A stretch of 64,000 nucleotides of DNA, from assembly GCA_963555705.1 (NCBI GenBank), contig OY743176.1, positions 39,168,497 to 39,232,496 of the forward strand. Reading direction: 5' to 3'. The position numbers were made by a program, and so were the translations under genes. Under the pieces are notes generated by a model. It had not been told where the DNA came from. It saw only the letters and a list, made by a program, of their open reading frames with translations, and did no database searches. The stretch's first letter is position 1; the number at the start of each line of letters is the position of its first letter. Shown piece by piece: positions 11,856 to 20,925 of this stretch. Source of the stretch: Ligustrum vulgare (lineage: Eukaryota > Streptophyta > Magnoliopsida > Lamiales > Oleaceae).

Positions 11856-12191
11856 GGCTTGACGGAAAGAACTAAAATTCAAGCCAAAACAAGAATTCAA
11901 ACAGGTTGGGAGAGCTTCAAAGATCACGGCCGTAAGTCATCCTCGGGTGGAAATTAAAAAGTTCCAAGATTTTAACAGTTACGGCCGTAAGTTTATGGTC
12001 ACGGCCGTAATCCTTAAGCAGATGTATAGTTACGGCCGTAAGTAATGTTGTCACGGCTGTAAATCCAGATTAACGTAAATCATGTAGATTTTTATTTCCT
12101 TTTTTATATTTTAATTCCTTTTTCTTATTTTAGTATTTAAGTCAATTAGGAGTCTATTTTGAGACTAATTAGCGGCTAGGTTTATTTGGCT

Positions 12192-12199
12192 TATATATA
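12192..12199 (+). promoter_or_regulatory. Candidate TATA box in N1 LTR
   Basis: TATATATA lies downstream of the palindrome array and about 35 bp upstream of a conserved AAAGAAAAGACTTTG segment, a plausible U3/R junction. Position and sequence are the only support. Confidence 0.4.
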
Positions 12200-12415
12200 T
12201 TCATTCTCTTTCATTGTAAAGAAAAGACTTTGATTAATGAAAATTGTGTTGAGCGGTTTTCCCTCCCAAATATTGTTCTTGAATGAACTTTCGAACTTAT
12301 CAAATATTGTGAGATATTTGTGGCGTTCACCAAATTGAACTTATCAAGGATCTGGACATTCCTTGTGGCATTCACCCCATTATGGTTCTTGTTTCATCAT
12401 CGTAAAGGGTCTCGG

Positions 12416-13589
12416 TGATGAGAACCCGGGAGGGGGTCCTCGTCGTAGCTCGCGGAATAACGCTTGGAAAGTTCCAGATCCAGGTTGGAACGGACGATAA
12501 CAATGCAACCCCAACCTCATGATGCAAGAACCAGGGGTATATTAAACCCGAGTCCCGTTACGATGCGGAGATAAGAACCACAAAGGGGGAACGCCATAAG
12601 GAATGTCCAGATCCTTGATAAGTTCAATTGTTTTGAACGCCACAAGATTTGAATCTTGATAAGTTCGTTGTTTAAAGGGAAAATCCTCACCTTCAGAGAG
12701 AGTAAAAACAGTCAATAATTTTATTCATCAAAAGTCTTCTGTTTTTACATTGAATGGAAAAGCATATAAATAGGCAAAATAAGACCTAATCGCTAACTGA
12801 CTCTGAATAGAATTCTAATTAGGCTAAAATAGCTAAAATAACCAAAATTACCAAAAGAATTAAAACTAAAAATAACCAACTAAACCCTAGCCGCAAAACA
12901 AGGCCAAAAAAATGCGTAACTTGAATTACGGCCGTAACAATTGTCTTTACGGCCGTAATAGCCTCTCGGATCAAAATGTAGTTTAGTTTGTTACGGTCGT
13001 GAGATACTTGCTGAATAACAAAATTACCAAACTTTAGTTACAGCTGTGAAATCATTCCTTACGGCCGTGAAATTACATGGATTAGTTACGGCCGTGAGAA
13101 CCCAAGTTACGGCCGTAAACGCTGTTCTGCCCAAATTGTGCGCTGATAATGTTACGGCCGTAATTATGGAAGTTACAGCCGTAAAATCCCTTCTGCCTTG
13201 ATTTCTGATCCTTTGACGTGAATTGAATCTTGACTCGAGCCCAACATGAAACTTGTTCATTTTCCTATGTAGAATATTGTTGAATTGCCCGTATCTTGAT
13301 TTCTCATTTTTGACACCTTTTCCGGATCACATCATCCTCTCTTCCTTTAAGATGATTCGTCCCGAATCATAACATTGTTCTTAACTTCTTTTCCGAATCA
13401 CATCATCCCCTCTTCCTTTAAGATGATTCGTCCCGAATCATAAAACTATTCTTGGCTTGCTCACTTGGTTTAGCCTCGAACCTTCTTCGTACAAGCAATG
13501 TTTGATTTTTGACGTTCTTCGAACCTTCTGACTTCTTGTTTTGGCTTGAATTATAGATTTTCCCGTTAAGCCCACCCTGATTCGTACCA
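12416..13589 (-). mobile_element. Solo LTR in N1 5' LTR
   Basis: It starts TGATGAGAACCC and ends GATTCGTACCA. Flanks are CTCGG (12411-12415) and CTCAG (13590-13594), a TSD with one change. It is 1174 bp. Paired palindromes lie at 12931-13185. It contains two internal copies of the cassette GATTCG-TCC-CGAATC plus purine tract (near 13340-13370 and 13405-13440), which elsewhere forms the polypurine tract next to the LTR. Confidence 0.88.
12931..13185 (-). repeat. Paired TTACGGCCGTAA palindrome array
   Basis: Successive palindromes, some degenerate, are spaced 21, then 21, 27, 21 and again 21 bp start to start. Each close pair is separated by a 9-bp spacer. Variants change mainly at the CpG sites (CAG, TGG) or at the last base triplet (TGA for TAA). 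Confidence 0.85.
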
Positions 13590-13727
13590 CTCAGGTTTAA
13601 TATACCCCTGGTTCTTGCGTCGTGAGGCTTGGGTCGTAGTGTTACCGTCCGTTCCAACCTGAATTTGGAACTTTCCAAGCGTTATTCCGCGAGCTACGAT
13701 GCTGACCCCTCCTGGGATCACATCATA

Positions 13728-13739
13728 TGGTATCAGAGC
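13728..13739 (+). promoter_or_regulatory. N1 primer binding site
   Basis: TGGTATCAGAGC, complementary to initiator tRNA-Met, lies two bases after the LTR end. Confidence 0.9.
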
Positions 13740-14196
13740 TGGACTCTGGATTTAGGTTTTTTGTTTTTTCTATTCTATCCAGTTTGATTTTGTATTTTTA
13801 TCATAGAGTCTACACAAAATCATCCATATCTTGTTCTTCGTGTCAGTAAAAATTTTTCATTATTTGATCCATACGAAAATCCATAAAAAATTCAATCTTG
13901 TTTATTTTATTCGATTCTTGTCCAAATCCAGTCCCGTTTGTTTTTCCGCGTTTGTTGTCGAATTTCGGATTTATAAAAAAAAAATATATATATATAATAT
14001 TTTTTTATTTAATCCGAAAATTCATCCATTATTCAAAAAAAAAAAAATGAAGTATTCCAAAATTCAAGATCCACTTTCTTGAATTTCTACAATATTCTTG
14101 ATATTCTTTCCTTACGAGTCGAATTCAAGGACCACTTCCTTGAGTTTCATAGCTCTTTGTTATCGAATCTTTCCATTCCATTCCACATCCAACTCC
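13740..14196 (+). other. N1 leader, no gene seen
   Basis: AT-rich untranslated leader between the primer site and the first ATG of the Glu-rich ORF, with an A-run near 13976 and 14034. Similar leaders follow the primer sites of the other clan members. Confidence 0.6.
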
Positions 14197-15749
14197 ACAA
14201 TGTCTAAATTCAGGGAAAAACCTCAAACAGTTCCTAGAGTTAGGAGGGAGAATAGGATTGATCATAAACCTAGGGTTGGAATTGGGGATGAGCTGAAAGT
14301 ATTGGACGATGGTGCTTCAAAAATAGGAGATTGTAACGACCCGGCTCCCTCGCTGGGGCCTGCTCCGTGTCGCACTCATGGTCTTTCCACTCCCCCCTGG
14401 CTCCCTCGCTGGGGCCTTCTCCAGAAGTGGATTTTTTCCTTCCGCAGGATTCGAACCATGCACCTAGGGGTTTAGTACAATGATTCTTAGAATCCTGCTA
14501 CCATTAGACCAACTTGGTCTAATGGTAGCAGGATTCTAAGAATCATTGTACTAAACCCTACTTGGTCTAATGGTAGCAGGATTCTAAGAATCATTGTACT
14601 AAACCCCTAGGTACATGGTTCAAATCCTGTGGAAGGAAAAAATCCACTTCTGGAGAAGGCCCCAGCGAGGGAGCCAGGGGGGAGTGGAAAGACCATGAGT
14701 GTGACACGGAGAAGGCCCCACCGAGGGAGCCGGGTCGTTACAACAAAAGGCGCCTTTTTTTGTAACGACCCGGCTCCCTCGCTGGGGCCTTCTCCGAGCC
14801 GTACTCAAGGTCTTTCCACTCCCCTTGGCTCCCTCGCTGGGGCCTTCTCCAGAAGTGGATTTTTGCCTTCCGCGGGATTCGAACAATGCACCTAGGGGTT
14901 TAGTACAATGATTCTTAGAATCCTGCTACCATTAGACCAAGATGGTAGCAGGATTCTAAGAATCATTGTACTAAACCCCTAGGTGCATGGTTCAAATCCC
15001 GCGGAAGGCAAAAATCCACTTCTGGAGAAGGCCCCAGCGGGAGCCAGGGGGAGTGGAAAGACCATGAGTACGGCTCGGAGAAGGCCCCAGCGAGGGAGCC
15101 GGGTCGTTACAGAGATGGTGTTTTGGAAATGAAGGATGAATTTGATGAGGTGAGAATGATGTTAAGGCAGTTAAAGGAGGAGATGACTGCAAAGGAAGCA
15201 AGAGAAAAATTAGCCAAGTTGCAACGGGAGAGTGAAAGGGAAGCTGAAGCGAAATTTCCAAAGGAGAATGAAAGTGAGATTGGAGGGGATTTAAAATTGG
15301 AGTCTCAGGATATGGATGTTGAAAAGGAGGGAGACTTGAAACATGAATTAGAAAATAAAAATTTGTGTAGTGTTGAGGAGGTGCCTAATCATGTCGATAA
15401 AATTATTTATGAGGAGGTACATGAGCAAAAGCATGAGTTGGAAGTAGTTGAGCTAAATCCAAAATTGGATGAAGAGAAGGAGTATTTGGGTAGTGATGAT
15501 GGAATGCATGAAAAATTAGGAGAGGTGGTTGAGCGTGAGAGTGTGGAGTTAGAAGATGTGGTTGGGCTACGAGTTAAAAATATTGAGCAACAGAGTGAAA
15601 AGGTTGAAAGAGGTGAAGAGAAGAGCCTCATTGTGAGAAAGGAGGGTAGGGAGGTGATCTATCACGAATACAAGGATCCATACCTTGTACCTTTTGAAAC
15701 TAACATTTCCCTCCCCGTTTTATTTCAATCTTTATTGCAGGTTGATTAA
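14197..15749 (+). pseudogene. N1 Glu/Lys-rich coiled-coil ORF, split by a foldback element
   Basis: An ATG at 14197 (after TCCACA) opens MSKFREKPQTVPRVRRENR and reaches GASKIGD at 14331. Removing the 780-bp insertion and one GAGAT joins GASKIGD directly to GVLEMKDEFDEVRMMLRQL with no frame change. About 256 codons then stay open to a TAA at 15747. A basic N-terminus is followed by long runs of Glu, Lys and Val predicted to form coiled coil, then a conserved tail, IYHEYKDPYLV...NISLP..LLQVD. The tail resembles the linker just before reverse transcriptase in the CRM-like Pol (LMYKESLLV...HSLP..LLQEF). Related ORFs occur at 42641, 47918, 49544 and 57613. Function is unknown. The protein was intact until the insertion. 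Confidence 0.75.
14332..15111. mobile_element. Double foldback element with tRNA-like arms
   Basis: Flanked by an exact GAGAT TSD (14327-14331 and 15112-15116). It consists of two units, 14332-14742 and 14761-15111. Each starts TGTAACGACCC, ends GGGTCGTTACA and is an almost complete inverted repeat that could fold into one long hairpin. They are joined by an 18-bp AAAAGGCGCCTTTT-like palindrome. Each arm carries TGGTCTAATGG, which fits the RNA polymerase III A-box pattern, and GGTTCAAATCC or GGTTCGAATCC, which fits the B box, about 54 bp apart. Acceptor-stem pairing is poor, so this is tRNA-derived, not a working tRNA gene. TG..CA ends and a 5-bp TSD suggest an integrase-type insertion. I do not know a named family. 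Confidence 0.8.
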
Positions 15750-15942
15750 GCATGGAAGCTTGAATTGCATCAACCTTCGTCAATTCTCCCTGTGTTTCAA
15801 TGCCTTCTTGTTGACCGATTGGAGAAGCATCACTTCTTGAATGCATGTCATGGAATCCATAATTTTCCGTTTGATCCAGGAGGTACAGTGAAACATCAAG
15901 AACACTATGATTCGAGACGAATCATCCTAAAGAAGGAGGGAA
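15750..15942 (+). other. N1 post-ORF conserved segment and polypurine tract
   Basis: After the TAA the sequence still reads like protein in one frame (KLELHQPSSILPVFQCLL, LNACHGIHNFPFDPGG). It ends at the cassette GATTCG-AGA-CGAATC, AAAGAAGGAGGGAA next to the LTR. The same block recurs in N2, N3, N4 and N5. A downstream coding exon lost to a stop, or a conserved RNA region, would both explain it. Confidence 0.6.
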
Positions 15943-16703
15943 TGATACGAATCGTGGTGGGCTTGACGGGAAGAACTAAAATTCAAGACAAAACAAGAAC
16001 TGAAACAGGGACGGAGAGCTTCAAAGATAAAACCAGGTCAAAATGGATCAGAACCGTATTTACGGCCGTAAGCTAGCTTGTCACGGTTGTAAGTCATCCT
16101 CGGGTGGAAATTAAAAAGTTCCAAGATTTTAACAGTTACGGCCGTAAGTTTATGGTCATGGTCGTAATCCTTGAGCAGAAGTATAATTACGGCCGTAAGT
16201 AATGTTGTAACGGCCGTAAATCCAGATTAACGTAAATCATGCGAATTTTTATTTCCTTTTTTATATTTTAATTCCTTTTTCCTATTTTAGTATTTTAGGT
16301 CAATTAGGAGTCTATTTTGAGCCCAATTAGCGGCTAGATTTATTTGGCTTATTTATATAAATATTCTCTTTCATTGTAAAGAAAAGACTTTGGATGAATA
16401 AAATTATTGAGTGTTTTTACTCTCTAAAGGTGAGGATTTTCCCTTTAAACAACGAACTTATCAAGATTCAAATCTTGTGGCGTTCAAAACAATTGAACTT
16501 ATCAAGGATCTAGACATTCCTTGTAGCGTTCCCCCATTATGGTTCTTGTTTCCGCATCGTAACGGGTCTCGAGTTTAATATACCCCTGGTTCTTGAGTCG
16601 TGAGGCTCGGGTCGTAGTGTTACCGTTCGTTCCAACCTGAATTCGGAAGTTTCCCGGCGTTAATTCCGCGTGTTAATCTTGACCCCCTCCCGGGATCACA
16701 TCA
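15943..16703 (+). repeat. N1 3' LTR
   Basis: 761 bp, TGATACGAATC to TCACATCA. Palindrome pairs lie at about 16053-16222 with starts 21, 20 and 21 bp apart within pairs. It is followed by the TSD TGATT. Confidence 0.88.
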
Positions 16704-17009
16704 TGATTATTAGACGATAGCAATATGACCCAACAGTCACGACTCAAGAACCAAGGATGTATCAAATCCAAGACCCGTTAAGATGCGGAATAAAGAACCA
16801 TAAAGGGGTGAACGCCACAAAGATTGTCTAATCTTTTGACAAGTTCAAGGGGTTCAAAGTAATTTCATTAATTATCAAAGTTGTGTTCTTCAATCAATGT
16901 AAAAACAGATAATAAAGGGTATTCTCGCGGAAAACAAGACATGGCGCAAAATATGGGCCCAAAACGGAAAAAGAAATAAAAACACGTAAACCCTAAATTC
17001 TATACCCAC

Positions 17010-17130
17010 GCGATCGCACAGGTATCATGGCGGCGATCGCGTGGCAAGGTCAAATAGCTCTCGGGTCTTTTTTCAATGCATTTCTCGATCGCCTAAGAAT
17101 CAAGACCATGTGATCGCGTGGTTAGATTCC
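17010..17130 (-). repeat. GCGATCGC palindrome array
   Basis: Four copies of a CGATCG-centred palindrome (ACGCGATCGC, GGCGATCGCG, TCGATCGC, TGATCGCGTGG) occur as two pairs, about 23 and 25 bp centre to centre. They occupy the LTR position that holds TTACGGCCGTAA pairs in the sister LTRs. Confidence 0.75.
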
Positions 17131-17369
17131 CCAACTCCATGTCCTTGACTCGGTTCTTGGCCCACATCACTTGTACTACCCTGGACTCCTCCTCTATCTT
17201 GACATGCATCGAAAGTAGGGCCTTTGGTCTTGGGTTCAAGCACTCATCCATCCATACTTGCTTAAATCCTTGCATAGCTTGTTTGATCCTCTTTCCCCTT
17301 TGTCTCATGATTGGTCCCACAGGCACATGCAACGGGTCCTTGCTAGCAGGTCCACTCAGGTACTCATCA

Positions 17370-17534
17370 CTTCAACATCTATTCCAAGTATATCAAGACT
17401 CCGTATCTCTGATTCACCTGAACAGAACTTGACACATGCAAAAGGGGTTGACGAAATGAAGAGAACTTTCAAGAGATGTTACAATCCGTGAGCCAATAAA
17501 CTGTTTGAAAATACTGGGTTTGGAAGAGGAGAAC
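17370..17534 (+). pseudogene. Tat fragment between two insertions
   Basis: Reads STSIPSISRLRISDSPEQN and GVDEMKRTFKRCYNP, then a TGA, then KLFENTGFGRGEL. It continues in sense at 39686 with MKILENP. This short piece proves that the solo LTR at 11673 and CRM-A are separate insertions into one Tat copy. Confidence 0.8.
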
Positions 17535-18275
17535 TGATGTGATTCTTGTTGGGGATGGGATCTCACGAAAATTATATAAATGCTTGGAAAGTTCCAAATC
17601 CAGATTAATTGACGATAACAATATGACCCAACACTCACGACTCAAGAACCAAGGATGTATCAAATCCAAGACCCGTTAAGATGCTGAATGAAGAACCATA
17701 AAGGGGTGAACGCCACAAAGGTCGTCAAATCCTTTGATAAGTTCAAGGGGTTCAATCAAAAAACGAAGAAGAATAGGGATAAACTCACCTAATTCAAGCA
17801 ATCTCATTAATCATAAAAGTTGTATTTTTACAATGACAAAGAAAACCTAATATAGTGCAAAAACGCGTCAAAAAAACCCTAGCCGCAAGAAATTAGTAAA
17901 TAAAATGCGGCACCCTTTTACGGCCGTAACATACGTTCTTACGGCCGTAATTGACCCTCGGGTTCAAAACTGATTTAACTCTTATGGCCGTGACATGTGT
18001 TCGTACGGCCATAAGTTACATACTGAATAAAATTATGCAACTCGCTTACGGCCGTGAAAATGATAGTTACCACCGTAAGTCACTTTCTGCCCAATTTGTG
18101 CGATATCAATTTTACGACTGTAACTCCAGAACTTACGACCATAAAAGGCCTTCTGCATTCTTTTCTCCTTGTTCTTTGACCCGAATGCATTGTAACGGTT
18201 TTGGCTCATCTTCTATCTTGTCATGCATTTAAAATGGAGTCTTCGACCTTGCACTTGAATATTCATCAACCCAAG

Positions 18276-19208
18276 TGATTTGATCCGATATGGGGATCAC
18301 CAAGAACACGCCGAATTAAACGCCGGAGAGCTCTAAAATCCAATTAGTAGACGATAACAATGCAACCCCAACCTCACGATGCAAGAACTATGGGTATATT
18401 AAACCCAAAACCCTTACGATGTGGAGATAAGAACCACAAAGGGGGAACGCTACAAAGGTTGTCAAATCCGTTGATAAGTTCAAACTTGTTCAACGAGAAC
18501 AACAAAAAAATTAAGGGAATATCTCACCTTCAATATCATTAATCTCAAGAATAAAAGTTGCTGTTTACAATGCTGAATAAAGCCATATAAATAAGCTAAC
18601 AAAATAAAGCAATTAAAAATAAACTAGAATTCAACCTAAACTAAAAAGCCAAAAACGCCTAAACTAGTTTTTAATTCGCGGCGCTAAGTTACGGCCGTAA
18701 CTTTTAAGTTTACGGCCATAAGTAACTTACGGTCAAAAATCCAAAACATAGCTTACGGCCGTGACAAGTTTTTTTACGGCCGTAAGTGACCTTCTGAATA
18801 AAAATAAAAGTTACAAAATTTTGGGTTACGGCCATGAGTATTTGATTACGGCCATAAGTTCTTCTATTTCAGTTTACGACCGTAAGATGATATGTTATGG
18901 CCGTAAAGGCCTTTCTGTCCAAATCCGCCCTGTTCATTTTACGACCGTAAAAGTGGGTGTTACGGCCGTGAGAATGCTTCTGCCCCAATTTCTTGTTGTT
19001 CTTTGATCCAAATGCATAGTAACAACTTTGGTTCCTCTTCCACTTTGTTATGAAACGTAAATGATGTCTTTGCACTCGAATACTCATCCATCCACCTTGT
19101 ATGAATCCTTGCATTGCCTGCCTGATTCTTTTGGCTCTTTGCCTCGTTATTGGTCCTGCGGGCACGTGCAACGGGTCAACGTTCTTCGAGCCACTCCGGA
19201 ACTCATCA
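18276..19208 (-). repeat. 3' LTR of the chimeric element
   Basis: 933 bp, with palindrome pairs at 18682-18975. It encodes on the minus strand the PAGPITRQRAKRIRQAMQGF tail found at the end of this clan's polyprotein. Confidence 0.85.
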
Positions 19209-20461
19209 TCCTCTCCCTGTTGAAAAGGATTCGTCCTCCACTTCTTCCTCTTTCTCATCCTCCGAACTTAATACTCCATTACGCACAACCAATATTCGTT
19301 TATTTGGACATTGTGAGGAAATATTTCCCAAGCCGGAACATTTAAAACAATGAATATCTCTAGTCCTAGGAGTTTGAGAATCAGAAGCAATTTTACCTTT
19401 GTTGGGTGGCACTACTTTTCCCTTCGGTGCCTCAAATTTATTTTTCTGCACAACCCCATCATTTTTAGAAGTCCCGCTCCATGTAGACTTACCAAAAGGG
19501 TTAGAACTTGTAGAGAATTTTGAAGTTCCCTTCCTTTTTAGTTGTCATTCTACTTTCATGGCCATGTGAAGCATCTCCTCCAAATCGATATAATGATGCA
19601 ATTCAATAACATTAGCAATATCTCGATTTAGACCACTTAAAAATCTAGCCATGGTTACCTCCGGGTCTTCCTCTATATTTGCCCTAATCAATGCAACCTC
19701 CATCTCCCTATGGTAATCCTCCACACTCTTACTACCTTGGGAAAGGGTTTGTAGTTTTTGGTAGAGATCCCTATAGTAATGTCCAGGCCCAAATCGTTTT
19801 CTCATAAGGGCCTTCAACTCATCCCAAGTTTCAATAGGCCTCTCCCCATTCCTCCTTTTACTAGTAACCAATTGATCCCACCATACTATAGCATAATCAG
19901 TAAATTCTACGACTGCCAATTTAACCTTTTTAGCTTCAGAATAATTATGACAATCAAAAATTAATTCTACCCTCTTTTCCCATTCAAAATAAACGTCCGG
20001 ATTACTTTTACCTTTCAACAAGGGAATGGACATTTTAATATTACCAACATGCCCATCTACATCATCCCTACGATCACGCCTATATCCCCTATCACGTCTT
20101 TCTCCCCGATCTCGTCTCCTACCAACACTAGTAATAGACAATTCACCACTATCTTATCACTATCAACAACCTCAACATGTTCATTCCTAGCTCTAAACTG
20201 TGGGTTGAAGTCATACCTTAGTGGTCTCCGTAAATTAGGGAAATTGCGCGGTTGATCCTGACGTGGTTGAGCAATTCTCGCACCACGTGTCTCCCCCGAA
20301 TTATTTGTTCTTTCCACATTCACGCCAGATTTTGGACCAAATTTTGCTTCCAACTTGGCATCCAACCTCGCCTCCAATTTTGCAAATTGTTCCTCCATCA
20401 TTGCAAGCATTTTAAAATCTTGAAGATCCTTTTCCGTCGACGAAGCTTCCTTCTGTGACAT
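19209..20461 (-). pseudogene. gag of the chimeric element, fused to the 3' end
   Basis: Starts MSQKEASSTEKDLQDF at 20461. It runs through a coiled-coil N-terminus, shifts frame near 20120, then gives an Arg/Asp-rich stretch and a capsid domain (YFEWEKRVELIFDCH, AIVWWDQLVTSKRR, MRKRFGPGHYYRDLYQKLQ). A stop after MAMKVE follows. A zinc knuckle CFKCSGLGNISSQC lies near 19350-19310. After EEEVED the sequence passes directly into ESFSTGRG and the polypurine tract. All of protease to integrase is deleted, probably through a shared GAGGACGAAT. The joint keeps the gag frame open to the end. Gag-only elements of this kind can form particles from a partner's enzymes. Confidence 0.8.
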
Positions 20462-20925
20462 GGTTAGTATTATAGAAAAGAGAAGAAAAAAAAAATTAAA
20501 TAAAGATCCTCACGTGTTTTATCACTCGTGTATCACTCGATTTTGGATTTTCCCTCTATTAATCTCACCACTCTGCCTTTTTCCTCTCTATTCCCTTTTT
20601 CCCACGTTCTCAAAGAACCCACCAAAGTAGTCACGGATTTGGTCCTTGTGGAATGAACCCAAAAGTGCAAATAAGGAAAGTTGATGGAAAATATTGGAAT
20701 TAGGAAGTTTAAGAAGAAAATTATGGAAACAAGAATTCTATTTCAAGAAGAAGTTTTATGGAATCAAGAATAAGGAATTTAATGGAAACAAGAATTGTTG
20801 GAAAGATTTGCCAAAGATTATTTTCCAAGAAAAGATTTCTTGAATTATCTTGGAAAAATTTTCTTGATTCTTGTTCTAATCAACAACACTTTTTTTTTTT
20901 TTTTTGTAAATTTCGGATTTCTTTT
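20462..20925 (-). other. gag leader remnant
   Basis: Non-coding leader upstream of the gag start. It matches the CRM-A leader at 38279-38660 (CTCACGTGTTT, CCACTCTGCCTTTTTCC, TCTCAAAGAACCCACCAAA). It is cut after a T-run near 20915, where the inverted segment begins. Confidence 0.7.

Larger units (their letters stand above)
11839..13725 (+). repeat. N1 5' LTR, interrupted
   Basis: The LTR sequence is 11839-12415 plus 13595-13725, about 708 bp. It carries TTACGGCCGTAA-type palindromes at about 11921-12063 and a TATA-like TATATATA at 12192-12199. Compared with the 3' LTR it lacks about 55 bp that include one palindrome, so the array has contracted in one LTR since insertion. Confidence 0.85.
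11839..16703 (+). mobile_element. N1: complete non-autonomous LTR element with Glu-rich ORF
   Basis: LTRs at 11839-13725 (with a solo LTR nested inside) and 15943-16703 start TGATACGAATCG and end TCACATCA. The TSD TGATT is exact (11834-11838 and 16704-16708). A primer site follows the 5' LTR and a polypurine tract precedes the 3' LTR. The interior encodes one Glu/Lys-rich ORF and no reverse transcriptase or integrase. Nested in it are a solo LTR (12416-13589) and a tRNA-like foldback element (14332-15111). The LTR body, primer site and polypurine cassette match the CRM-like elements in this window, which probably supplied the enzymes for its movement. Confidence 0.88.
11673..17369 (-). mobile_element. 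Solo LTR of the CRM-like clan (GCGATCGC type), carrying N1
   Basis: On the plus strand it starts TGATGTGATCC (reverse complement of the LTR 3' end) and ends GGTACTCATCA. Flanks are CTTAA (11668-11672) and CTTCA (17370-17374), a TSD with one change; the undisturbed Tat reading GEASTSIPSIS supports CTTCA as the original. Its own sequence is 11673-11838 plus 16709-17369, about 740 bp without a 90-bp internal duplication. The middle is the N1 element. The right part encodes, on the minus strand, the GPIMRQRGKRIKQ tail typical of this clan's polyprotein end. Its U3 holds GCGATCGC palindromes in place of TTACGGCCGTAA. Confidence 0.85.

Noticed and set aside
12900..13200. CRISPR-like array (short regular repeats with spacers)
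   Set aside because: The repeats are 12-bp palindromes with 9-bp or variable spacers inside LTRs of a plant genome, with no leader or cas genes.
14500..14650. Functional tRNA gene
   Set aside because: A- and B-box-like strings are present, but the acceptor and T stems do not pair properly, and the sequence is part of an inverted-repeat mobile element.
15407..15631. Ser-rich minus-strand frame opposite the N1 ORF
   Set aside because: Reverse shadow of the Glu-rich coding strand.
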